Below, piece by piece: positions 56,747 to 64,000 of a stretch of DNA of 64,000 bases (position 1 is the stretch's first letter; each line of letters opens with the position of its first letter). The stretch lies in contig CAJXMO010000017.1 of the NCBI GenBank assembly GCA_913056495.1, forward strand, positions 28,128 through 92,127, in the 5' to 3' direction. The notes below the pieces were generated by a model, which worked only from the letters and a program-made list of their open reading frames with translations, was not told where the DNA came from and did not search any database. Source of the DNA: an uncultured Alteromonadaceae bacterium. GTDB taxonomy: Bacteria > Pseudomonadota > Gammaproteobacteria > Enterobacterales > Alteromonadaceae. The position numbers and the translations under genes were made by a program.

Positions 56747-57359
56747 ATAAGCTACATCAAATTACCCTGTTATTTATAGATTAGTGCTAACCAAATCGAT
56801 TGTTTATGTTTTTATGTAAACTAAAATAACACCATCAGCAATCATAATAAATCACTAACGGTCACATATCCAGTGTTTTTTAATGATTATTTAACAATAA
56901 ATAAAAAAATGTATTCTTATTGAGTCAGTACGTTGTTTTTATACTTCAAAATTTAACAGAGTAGGTCAGTTAAATGCCTATATTTGCTTATTGATTGTAT
57001 AAAATGATTACATATTGAACTCTGCAATCAGATTGTTGTGCATAATATGTTATAAAGTATTATATCTTTTTTTGAATAACATTTATTTATGCTGTGTTCA
57101 ATTCACCTGATGTGTGCGCATTTATTTATGAAACCAGCAATTGATATAAGTTGTTGGTTAAATCGTATTCTTTGCTTTTATTATTCTGCTTATTCTATCA
57201 GGATAAATACACATTGCGTGACTGTGTGTGATTGAAAATGGTTTTTTTGTTTAATATTTGTTGAAATTGATTTGTTTTGGTTATACTATCCTTGTTGTTA
57301 AAAAAAATTTTGTATTTAACAAAATCTTCACCTACTAACAATTAACGCAGGATTTCATA
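56747..57359. other. 613-bp divergent region between PL11 and TonB receptor
   Basis: AT-rich with no gene. It holds the promoters of both genes but no ECF-type motif in either direction. TTGAAA and TATACT about 57263-57290 are 15 bases apart, a weak sigma-70 candidate. Confidence 0.4.
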
Positions 57360-60300
57360 ATGAATAACTACAATCAGTCTAAAAAATTAGATAGCACTGA
57401 ATCAGCTATTCCGCACTTTAAACGAAAGTCTTTAGCTAATCGTGTTGCGTCTATATTATTTGCGGGTGCTGCGATGAGTGCATTCGCAGGCGCAAATGCG
57501 TTTGCAGCAGAACAGCAAGCACAATCAGAAGAACAAACAGAAGAAGTTTCTGAAAAAGACGAAGAAATAGAAGAGATTCAAGTTTCAGGTATCCGATACA
57601 GTCAGTTAAGCGCGTTAGACCGTAAAAAAAATGCGGGTACTATGATGGATTCACTGGTAGCTGAAGATATTGGTGAATTCCCGGATAAAAACGTTGCAGA
57701 AGCACTTCAACGTATTTCTGGTATCCAGCTAGAACGTGATATGGGTGAAGGTAGCTCGGTAAGTGTTCGTGGTGTCGAATCAGGTTTGGTACGGGTTGAG
57801 TTAAATGGTGTGACTGCTATGGGTACAGGCGGTAGCCGTTCAGTTGACTTCCGTGATATGGCATCAGAATTGGTTAAATCCATTGATGTATATAAAGGCT
57901 CTGAAGCTCGCCTGACTGAAGGTGGTGTGGGTGGTACAATTCAAATTAATACCCGTAAGCCAAATGAGTTCACAGATAACTTTTTCCAATTTAACGCAGA
58001 AACTCAATATAATACAATGATTGATGAGTATATGCCAAAGTTCAACGTAACCGGCGTATATAAAGCATCTGATAAATTGGGCTTTTTGGTGAATGTTACA
58101 GGTTCTGATCAGCATCAGATGTTTCATGGTTTAAGAAATACGACCTGGGATAAGTTTCAGGATGTGGACGGTTCACCCGAAAAAACGGCGCCGGATCCGG
58201 ATTGGGCGGATTATACTGCCAAAGAACAGTGTAATGAAACAGATGATGCTGGCAATTATTTACTTGGCGAGACAGACAGGGGTGAATGTAACGTTCAGTG
58301 GCATGAATACAGTCCAAGTACACCTAGATACAGTATCTGGGGCCGTCAGGAAAAACGTTTATCTGCCAATATCGAAGCTCAATATCAATTGACTGATGAA
58401 TTCTCATTTGATTTATCTTATACAGACAGCAGCCGGAATAAGAAAGCGACCGACCGTAACTTCCAAGTTGAGATTGGTTCCGTTTTCACATCTCACCCTG
58501 ATTATGTTACGGAAAATAAAAATGTATACCGCCAGGTCACTATTGCGCAAAATATTGATACCGGAAAGTATGCAGGTGTAACTGTTCGTAACCGTACCTT
58601 GAACTTTGACTGGGATCAGGAACGTAAAATGATGAAAGCCGGTTTTGATTATAACAAAGACGGTTTAAAAATTGATGGGTATATTGCACGTTCAACCACC
58701 TTTGAAGATATAGATTCACGTGATACACAAACGGCGCAAAATAACGTAGGTGGTATTATCATTGAGCAAAAAAATGGTTTGCCAGAAATTGATTTCACGA
58801 ATGCCTACATTGTAAATCCGGATGATGTATTTGATACTTATACGCCATTCCATTATAACGATGGTTCTGCTTACACCTCATTAGACAGATTTAAATACGC
58901 ACCAGGTCAAAGTGATGCTTCTGAAAATATTATAAAAATTGATGCTAGCTATATTCCTGAATCAGATTTTTTCACTATTTTACGCACCGGTTTTATTACA
59001 ACCAATCAGAAATTCACCAATAATTCATGGGGTTATAACTTAATTCAGAACGTTGGTAATTATTACACTGACGGTAATGGTGTTCGTAAACTCTGGACAC
59101 AGGATGACCATGAATATGTATTAATGAATAACCGTTTTGCAACTGATCAGTTCTTAAAAGATTATGATCAAAGTGTTGATGTTATTGAAAGTTATATGGC
59201 GGTTGATACGGAAAAATATTTAGAAGCCTTATTGGAGCGCAGTGGTTATGATTCGGCTGTAGCCGCACGGGATAACCTACCAGGTAACGACAATAGATAT
59301 AACATTAATGTCAGAACTCAATCTGCTTATGCGCAGGCTGATTTTGAAACCTATTTAGGTGATATGACATTAAAAGGTAACTTTGGTGTTCGTATTGCGC
59401 GCACCGAAACTGAATCAGAAGGTTATCAACGCATTCGAGTATTGGTTGAATCGTTTGAAGAAGATGTAAACGGAGACCCAGTATTGGATGAAAATGGTGA
59501 CCGTATTCCTGTATATGGTGCTGCTGGTGAAGATTTAGGTGGTGTTGAAGACAGAACCGATCCTCGCTGGTACGAAGGCCGTTTAGCCATCACTGAAGAC
59601 TTTATTGATGTTTTACCTAGCTTAAACTTAACATTAGAAATGTTTGAAGGATTTGAAGCTTATGTCGGTATTGCGAAAGTAATGGCTCGCCCAAATATCA
59701 ATGACTTAAATATCAGTGGCTCATGTACAATTCATGATTATCCGTTAGCTCGTACATTATCTTATGTAAATACTTGTGACTCTGGTAACCCGGATTTAGA
59801 CCCATACCGTGCTAATCAATACGAAGCAGCGTTAACCTGGTATCCGGACGAAACTTCAATTATATCTGGCGCATATTTTGTTAAAGACATTACAAGCTAT
59901 GTATTTGGTAAAGAGTGGCATGAAGATGTTGATTTCTTTAACGATGGTCGCATTTGGGATGTTAGACAACAAACTAACAAACAAGGTATTACCACTAAAG
60001 GTTTCGAATTACAGGCATCAACCTTCTTTACTTTCTTACCTGGGTTTTTAGAAAATACGGGTGCTAAAGCCAACTTTACGCATATTACGGCAGATAACGT
60101 TGATGACTTTAACCCGTTAACCGGTGAGCAAATGCCACTGCGCGGTCAGTCTGAAAATTCATATAACCTTGAAGGTTTTTATGAAGATGAGCAATGGAGT
60201 ATTAAGTTAGCTTATAACTATCGTGAAGATTATTATTCACGTGTATTTGCTGGCTTACCCGTATTTGTTGATGGTGCAGGTTATTTAGATGGTAAAATTA

Positions 60301-60449
60301 CTTACCGTTATAACGACAACCTTAAATTCTACATTGATGGTCGTAACTTAGATAAACAAGCTAAAGTTGAAACCTCAGGTGTAGGTCGAATCAACGATTT
60401 ACAATGGTCTGGTCGTATCTTCTCGGCTGGTTTCACATACAAAATGTAA
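57360..60449 (+). CDS. TonB-dependent receptor for rhamnogalacturonan fragments (inferred)
   Basis: A 1029-residue outer-membrane receptor. The first 50 residues include a long signal (ASILFAGAAMSAFAGANAFAAE); an acidic linker follows (SEEQTEEVSEKDEEIEEI), then the plug (about 75-200, LVAEDIGEFPDKNVAEALQRI, VSVRGVESGLVRVELNG) and a 22-strand-type barrel ending FSAGFTYKM. It has no STN domain and is less similar to the two receptors in the ECF-type set than they are to each other. Position between PL11 and a dehydrogenase suggests import of RG-I oligosaccharides. A strong terminator follows. Confidence 0.9.
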   Translation: MNNYNQSKKLDSTESAIPHFKRKSLANRVASILFAGAAMSAFAGANAFAAEQQAQSEEQTEEVSEKDEEIEEIQVSGIRYSQLSALDRKKNAGTMMDSLVAEDIGEFPDKNVAEALQRISGIQLERDMGEGSSVSVRGVESGLVRVELNGVTAMGTGGSRSVDFRDMASELVKSIDVYKGSEARLTEGGVGGTIQINTRKPNEFTDNFFQFNAETQYNTMIDEYMPKFNVTGVYKASDKLGFLVNVTGSDQHQMFHGLRNTTWDKFQDVDGSPEKTAPDPDWADYTAKEQCNETDDAGNYLLGETDRGECNVQWHEYSPSTPRYSIWGRQEKRLSANIEAQYQLTDEFSFDLSYTDSSRNKKATDRNFQVEIGSVFTSHPDYVTENKNVYRQVTIAQNIDTGKYAGVTVRNRTLNFDWDQERKMMKAGFDYNKDGLKIDGYIARSTTFEDIDSRDTQTAQNNVGGIIIEQKNGLPEIDFTNAYIVNPDDVFDTYTPFHYNDGSAYTSLDRFKYAPGQSDASENIIKIDASYIPESDFFTILRTGFITTNQKFTNNSWGYNLIQNVGNYYTDGNGVRKLWTQDDHEYVLMNNRFATDQFLKDYDQSVDVIESYMAVDTEKYLEALLERSGYDSAVAARDNLPGNDNRYNINVRTQSAYAQADFETYLGDMTLKGNFGVRIARTETESEGYQRIRVLVESFEEDVNGDPVLDENGDRIPVYGAAGEDLGGVEDRTDPRWYEGRLAITEDFIDVLPSLNLTLEMFEGFEAYVGIAKVMARPNINDLNISGSCTIHDYPLARTLSYVNTCDSGNPDLDPYRANQYEAALTWYPDETSIISGAYFVKDITSYVFGKEWHEDVDFFNDGRIWDVRQQTNKQGITTKGFELQASTFFTFLPGFLENTGAKANFTHITADNVDDFNPLTGEQMPLRGQSENSYNLEGFYEDEQWSIKLAYNYREDYYSRVFAGLPVFVDGAGYLDGKITYRYNDNLKFYIDGRNLDKQAKVETSGVGRINDLQWSGRIFSAGFTYKM

Positions 60450-60474
60450 ATCAACTTTCCTTAAGTTAATTGTC

Positions 60475-60500
60475 AAAGGCACCTTCGGGTGCCTTTTTTA
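60475..60500 (+). terminator. strong rho-independent terminator after TonB receptor
   Basis: AAAGGCACC and GGTGCCTTT with a TTCG tetraloop, then TTTTA. Confidence 0.93.
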
Positions 60501-60661
60501 TTGTAGGCGTTCAAAAATGATTGTTATCAATGACATCTAAATTGCGCAAGTGGATTGTTTGCTATCCAGATAAACATCTAACCAAATCTCAGTTGTTGAA
60601 TGAGCGTCTTTGTTAGATACTGAGTTTGGCATGCTTGGCATTGACAAACGGGAGCTTCTTT

Positions 60662-61642
60662 ATGCAAAATAATCAGGTATTTAACTGGGGCATTATTGGA
60701 TGCGGCAATGTGACCGAAGTTAAAAGTGGCCCTGCTTATCAGCAAGTAGCAGGTTTTAAGCTCAAAGCTGTAATGCGCAGAAACGAGGCATTAGCAAGGG
60801 ATTATGCAAACCGTCATGGTGTAGCTATTTATTGCTCTGATGCTGATGTCTTAATTAATGATCCAGCAATCGATGCGGTTTATATCGCAACCCCACCGGA
60901 TTCACACAAACACTATGCATTAAAAGTGGCTCAGGCTGGCAAAATTTGCTGTATTGAAAAACCGCTGGCGCCAAATTTAGCAGATAGTCTTGCGATTAAA
61001 GAAGCATTTGAAAAGGCAAGGTTGCCGCTTTTCGTTGCCTATTATCGCCGCAGTTTACCCAGATTTATAAAAGTTAAAACTTTACTTGAACAAAATGCGA
61101 TTGGCGATATTCGCCATATTCACTGGACATTAAGCAAGCCAGCCAGTCAAACGGATTTATCCTCAACACCGAACTGGCGAACGGATAGTCAAGTTGCCCC
61201 TGGTGGTTATTTTGATGATTTAGCCAGCCACGGATTAGATTTATTTGCTTTTTTATTGGGCGAGTTTAGACAGGTAAAAGGGATATCTGGCAACCAACAA
61301 AACCTGTATTCTGCAAGTGATGCCATTTCAGCCTGTTGGCAACATGTGTCTGGCGTTACCGGTTCAGGGCTGTGGAATTTTGGCAGTTGGAATCATCAGG
61401 ATAAAGTGACAATTACAGGCAGTCGGGGAGAAATTAGTTTTGCTATTTTTGCCGACAGGGCAATTGAATTATCAACCGGGCAGGGGATAAAAGCTTTTAT
61501 GATAGATAACCCTATGCACGTGCAGTTTAACCATGTCGAAAATATATATCGTCATTTAACTGGCCAAAATCTCCATCCTTCAACGGCTGAGACCGCGGTG
61601 CATACAGCCTGGGTGATGGACTCGATTTTAAACGATGTATAA
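60662..61642 (+). CDS. Gfo/Idh/MocA-family oxidoreductase
   Basis: The frame opens at TTG 60626, but ATG 60662 (MQNNQVFNWG) has GGGAG at good spacing; the protein is 326 residues. The N-terminal Rossmann fold has WGIIGCGNVTEVK (NAD(P) binding) and IEKPLAPN, the EKP motif with the catalytic Lys. The C-terminal part is the substrate-binding alpha/beta domain. The family oxidises or reduces sugars, sugar acids and inositols. Next to a rhamnogalacturonan system it may act on rhamnose, galacturonate or arabinose derivatives; the sequence cannot tell which. Confidence 0.88.
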   Translation: MQNNQVFNWGIIGCGNVTEVKSGPAYQQVAGFKLKAVMRRNEALARDYANRHGVAIYCSDADVLINDPAIDAVYIATPPDSHKHYALKVAQAGKICCIEKPLAPNLADSLAIKEAFEKARLPLFVAYYRRSLPRFIKVKTLLEQNAIGDIRHIHWTLSKPASQTDLSSTPNWRTDSQVAPGGYFDDLASHGLDLFAFLLGEFRQVKGISGNQQNLYSASDAISACWQHVSGVTGSGLWNFGSWNHQDKVTITGSRGEISFAIFADRAIELSTGQGIKAFMIDNPMHVQFNHVENIYRHLTGQNLHPSTAETAVHTAWVMDSILNDV

Positions 61643-61891
61643 AGTCACAGGATTTAATTTGTCTGATTCGGCATGTGAATTTATCGAAGATGCAAAATGG
61701 GTTAATACAAACCAAAATCAGTTTGTTTAATGAAGTGGTAGGTAAAATGTTGAATATCTTGAAAGTCGATTAATCATTGATAACTGACATAATACTATAC
61801 CTGATATGAACCCTAAGACAGCATGTCTGCGCTCGTGCTTTATCGCGCTTAGTTTGAAAAAGTTAACCAGGGTGGCTTAATCTATCTGTGG

Positions 61892-62326
61892 CTATTCATC
61901 CGGGAAGCAGCTCTGCAGTTTATCCATAAGGTGTTTTAATTCAAGCATTTCTTGTGTTGTTAAGCCGTTTAATTTACATACCATTTGCATTGGAATCGCT
62001 TCTGCTTTGGATTTTGCGGCTTTTGCTTTTTCCGTTAAAAATACCCGGCGAACGCGTTTGTCAATCTCATCTTTTTTAACTTCAAGATATTGTTTTTGTT
62101 CAAGCTTTTTGAGTATAAGCGACATGGCGCCGCCATCCATTTTGGTTTTATCAAGCAAACTGGCAATGGTAATTTTGTCTGCTTCCCACAGCGCCATCAT
62201 CACAATATATTGAGGGTAGGTAATATCCAGTTCATTTAATAAAGGACGGTAAGCCCGGGTGAGTGCATTTGAAATCGTATAAAACCTGTGGCAAAGCTGA
62301 TTTTCGAGTTTAAGAATGTCAGACAT
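61892..62326 (-). CDS. ohrR: OhrR-like MarR-family repressor
   Basis: ATG 62326 (MSDILKLENQLC) has GGGGGAA at good spacing and is preferred over the in-frame start at 62362. The 144-residue winged-helix protein has ITIASLLDKTKMDGGAMSLILKKL as recognition region and DEIDKRVRRVFLT as the wing. Cys12 in NQLCHRFY is placed as the peroxide-sensing Cys of OhrR. It is divergent from an Ohr-type peroxiredoxin gene, and two identical palindromes lie in the gap, the likely operator. Confidence 0.9.
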   Translation of the reverse strand: MSDILKLENQLCHRFYTISNALTRAYRPLLNELDITYPQYIVMMALWEADKITIASLLDKTKMDGGAMSLILKKLEQKQYLEVKKDEIDKRVRRVFLTEKAKAAKSKAEAIPMQMVCKLNGLTTQEMLELKHLMDKLQSCFPDE

Positions 62327-62351
62327 AATTCCCCCTGAAATGAGTTTATAT

Positions 62352-62409
62352 TTTGCATGCAAATTACTTGATTTTCAAATTTGTTTATTGTTATTATTTT
62401 GCATGCAAA
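62352..62409. promoter_or_regulatory. paired operators in ohrR-ohr intergenic region
   Basis: TTTGCATGCAAA occurs twice as a perfect 12-bp palindrome, at 62352-62363 and 62398-62409. One lies next to each gene. The pair is the likely OhrR binding site for repression of ohr and of itself. Confidence 0.75.
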
Positions 62410-62435
62410 GTAAATAATAATTGATTGGAGGTTTT

Positions 62436-62864
62436 ATGCATACGCTACAACAAGTTTTATACACAGGTACAGCAACGGCAACCGGCGGGCGTGAAGGCAT
62501 TGCTCAGTCAGACGACAATAAATTAGATATTAAATTGTCAACTCCGAAAGCCTTGGGTGGCACAGACGGTAAGGGGACAAACCCGGAGCAGCTGTTTGCG
62601 GCAGGCTATTCTGCTTGTTTTATTGGCGCGTTAAAACACGTTGCTGCTGCTGAAAAAATAAAGCTGGGCAGCGATATCAAAGTAACCGGTGAAGTTGCAA
62701 TTGGTCCAATTGATACCGGATTTGCGATTGCGGTCAAATTAACGGTTGATCTTGGTGAAGTCGCACGTGATATTGCAGAGCTGCTGGTTGAAAAAGCACA
62801 TCAGGTTTGTCCTTACTCGAATGCGACTCGTGGCAATGTTGATGTTCAGCTTAACGTTAAATAA
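62436..62864 (+). CDS. ohr: Ohr-type organic hydroperoxide resistance protein
   Basis: ATG 62436 has GGAGG at good spacing; the upstream frame start at 62421 would add five residues. The 142-residue OsmC/Ohr-family protein keeps the catalytic pair Cys61 (GYSACFIG) and Cys125 (HQVCPYSN), Arg19 and Glu51 (NPEQLF). It reduces organic hydroperoxides with dithiol cofactors in the cytoplasm. It is paired with OhrR across a 109-bp gap. The stop codon abuts a MITE-like element. Confidence 0.95.
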   Translation: MHTLQQVLYTGTATATGGREGIAQSDDNKLDIKLSTPKALGGTDGKGTNPEQLFAAGYSACFIGALKHVAAAEKIKLGSDIKVTGEVAIGPIDTGFAIAVKLTVDLGEVARDIAELLVEKAHQVCPYSNATRGNVDVQLNVK

Positions 62865-63077
62865 CCTCAGCTGCGCATAAGAAAAATAGCCCAATGAGTC
62901 TATTTCTCCGCCTCTCAGCGTTATTTTTCTTACTAATAGCTCGCTATTAGGTACACAAAAATGCCTTGATAGACGAAAAACTATCCACATTGGAACGTAA
63001 AATAAACAAGATTGTGGCTATGTTTAGAAAATTAGAGTCCAATTTTACTTCAACTATTCTTATACGCAGCTGAGGTT
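62863..63077. mobile_element. MITE-like element with terminal inverted repeats
   Basis: TAACCTCAGCTGCGCATAAG (62862-62881) and its complement at 63059-63078 differ at one base only. AAAT lies on both sides (62859-62862 and 63078-63081) and could be a target duplication. Inside there is no gene. AATAGCTCGCTATTAGG is an inner inverted stretch also found in the partial element at the window end. Confidence 0.72.
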
Positions 63078-63091
63078 AAATAAATTTGGAT

Positions 63092-63117
63092 GCGCCTTTG
63101 TTTCAGGACAAAGGCGC
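63092..63117. terminator. hairpin between MITE-like element and lipoprotein gene
   Basis: GCGCCTTTGT and ACAAAGGCGC form a 10-bp stem with loop TTCAGG. A TTT run follows on the plus strand only, so it may end the ohr transcript. Confidence 0.6.
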
Positions 63118-63152
63118 TTTATGGTTTTGAATCAGAAATGGCTGCAAACATG

Positions 63153-63734
63153 TTAACCCTCAGTCAGTTTACAAACAGACCATTCATCCAGATCATCTGA
63201 GTATTCGGCATCCAGTATGAGTTTAAACCCTTCTGAGATAGCCGGTTTTCTGAGTCTGGGTGCCCAAGCTTTAAATGTTTGATCCTCTGTATACCAGCCG
63301 GTTAACTTAAATCTGACAATATCACCATTGGGTGAAACATTGACGACTTTTGCCTGTAGTTGCACCTTGGTTTGAAATGAATTCATATAGCCATTATTGT
63401 CTGCTACGCGATATTGAGCACTAGACCATTTACAGATATGTTTATGAATTAATACATGGTTAGACTGATCTTGCCCGGCTAGTATATCTTCAATACTTCT
63501 GCTCTGGGGCGGTGATTGAGTGCCTTGTGGCCTCATTTTAACTGACTCACTGATTGGTATATCAGGCTGACTAAAGCCTGTATCTAAGCTTTGCCCGGCG
63601 GGTATTTCGGGTTGAGTGATTGGCAGATTAACCTGAATATCAGACTGAGAATCATCGGCTGTATTTGCACAGGCTAAAAGTCCATTACTTGTCGCCAGAA
63701 TCAAGAATATTTGTTTCCAGTTAGGGACTATCAT
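63153..63734 (-). CDS. hypothetical lipoprotein
   Basis: A 193-residue protein with a lipoprotein signal (ATSNGLLACANTA, Cys22). A Pro/Gln/Ser-rich linker (about 23-80) precedes a compact domain from about 95 to the end with HKHICKW, YRVADNNGYMNSF, VSPNGDIVRFKLTGW and LDEWSVCKL, suggesting one disulfide. No family recognised. It stands alone between two repeats. Confidence 0.75.
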   Translation of the reverse strand: MIVPNWKQIFLILATSNGLLACANTADDSQSDIQVNLPITQPEIPAGQSLDTGFSQPDIPISESVKMRPQGTQSPPQSRSIEDILAGQDQSNHVLIHKHICKWSSAQYRVADNNGYMNSFQTKVQLQAKVVNVSPNGDIVRFKLTGWYTEDQTFKAWAPRLRKPAISEGFKLILDAEYSDDLDEWSVCKLTEG

Positions 63735-63835
63735 GATTGCTCCTGCATTATTATTTTAATCCATCATTTTATAATAAGTCTCAGTTTTACAAATAAAATT
63801 ATCTTATTCAATATAAAATGTAAGATTGATAATTT

Positions 63836-64000
63836 AACCTCAACTCTGGATAAGAAGTTAGCTAAGGTCCTAAATTTATTGGCTTTTAGTTTAACTTCGT
63901 TTTCTAGTGAGAGATTTTTTCTCAGAACAAGGCGAATTTGCGTACGTAATAGCTGGCTATTACTAGCGAATTCAACGCAGTTATCAGGAAAAATAGCCAC
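63836..64000. mobile_element. partial MITE-like element cut by the window end
   Basis: AACCTCAACTCTGGATAAG (63836 on) resembles the tip of the 62863-63077 element (AACCTCAGCTGCGCATAAG) and is followed by AATAGCTGGCTATTAC, matching its inner hairpin. The 237-base minus-strand frame across it is probably not a gene. Confidence 0.55.

Noticed and set aside
58507..58535. ECF-type motif in the third TonB receptor
   Set aside because: TTACGG occurs at 58507 and again near 60086 by chance, but no CGT half lies 14 bases on.
63764..64000. 78-residue minus-strand frame at the window end
   Set aside because: It lies within a MITE-like repeat and reads as low-complexity hydrophobic sequence.

Overview
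The window looks like a chromosomal stretch of a marine, polysaccharide-degrading gammaproteobacterium, most likely of the Alteromonadales (Catenovulum/Paraglaciecola-like). This rests on gene content: TonB-dependent receptors of the Xanthomonas/Caulobacter sugar type, many lipoprotein or secreted CAZymes, a GlyGly-CTERM tail on one enzyme, and small dispersed repeats of a kind I associate with this order. It is an inference from style; no rRNA or other taxonomic marker is present.

Layout. 1-5.2 kb: end of a GH43-type propeller enzyme, two alpha/beta-hydrolase lipoproteins and an S41 peptidase. 5.8-9.2 kb: housekeeping genes (SseB-like protein, M50 protease, DUF47/PhoU-like protein plus Pit phosphate transporter). 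9.3-23.7 kb and 30.4-39.2 kb: an arabinan/arabinogalactan-type utilisation locus with five more GH43 enzymes, a GH30-GH2 operon, an unclassified (beta/alpha)8-type hydrolase with ricin-like and LamG domains, two related TonB receptors, and an ECF sigma factor/FecR anti-sigma pair. 23.7-30.1 kb: an accessory block that splits this locus (putative membrane protein, SpoU methyltransferase, dual-specificity phosphatase, GrpB protein, a small broken membrane-protein gene, AraC regulator, PEBP protein, and a coiled-coil protein gene with a frameshift at A AAA AAG). 39.7-61.6 kb: cupin, hypothetical protein, S9 peptidase, BNR_4 propeller enzyme, GH51 arabinofuranosidase, a double CE12 esterase, a broken IS110-family transposase, a Sel1-like protein, a PL11 rhamnogalacturonan lyase, a third TonB receptor and a Gfo/Idh/MocA oxidoreductase: a rhamnogalacturonan-I module. 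61.9-64 kb: an ohrR/ohr pair, a lipoprotein and MITE-like repeats.

Main finding. Nine places carry the same bipartite motif TTACGG-N14-(T/A)(T/C)CGT(T/C), always with exactly 14 bases between the halves and always oriented toward a gene start. They precede five GH43 genes, the GH30-GH2 operon, the ricin/LamG hydrolase, the second TonB receptor, and the ECF sigma gene itself. The TonB receptor next to the sigma and FecR genes has an N-terminal STN signalling domain; its paralogue at 34.6-37.5 kb lacks it. Together these suggest a FecI-FecR-FecA-like cell-surface signalling circuit that senses a plant-type or algal glycan rather than iron, autoregulates, and drives a dispersed arabinan/arabinogalactan regulon. 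The rhamnogalacturonan half of the locus lacks the motif and must be controlled differently.
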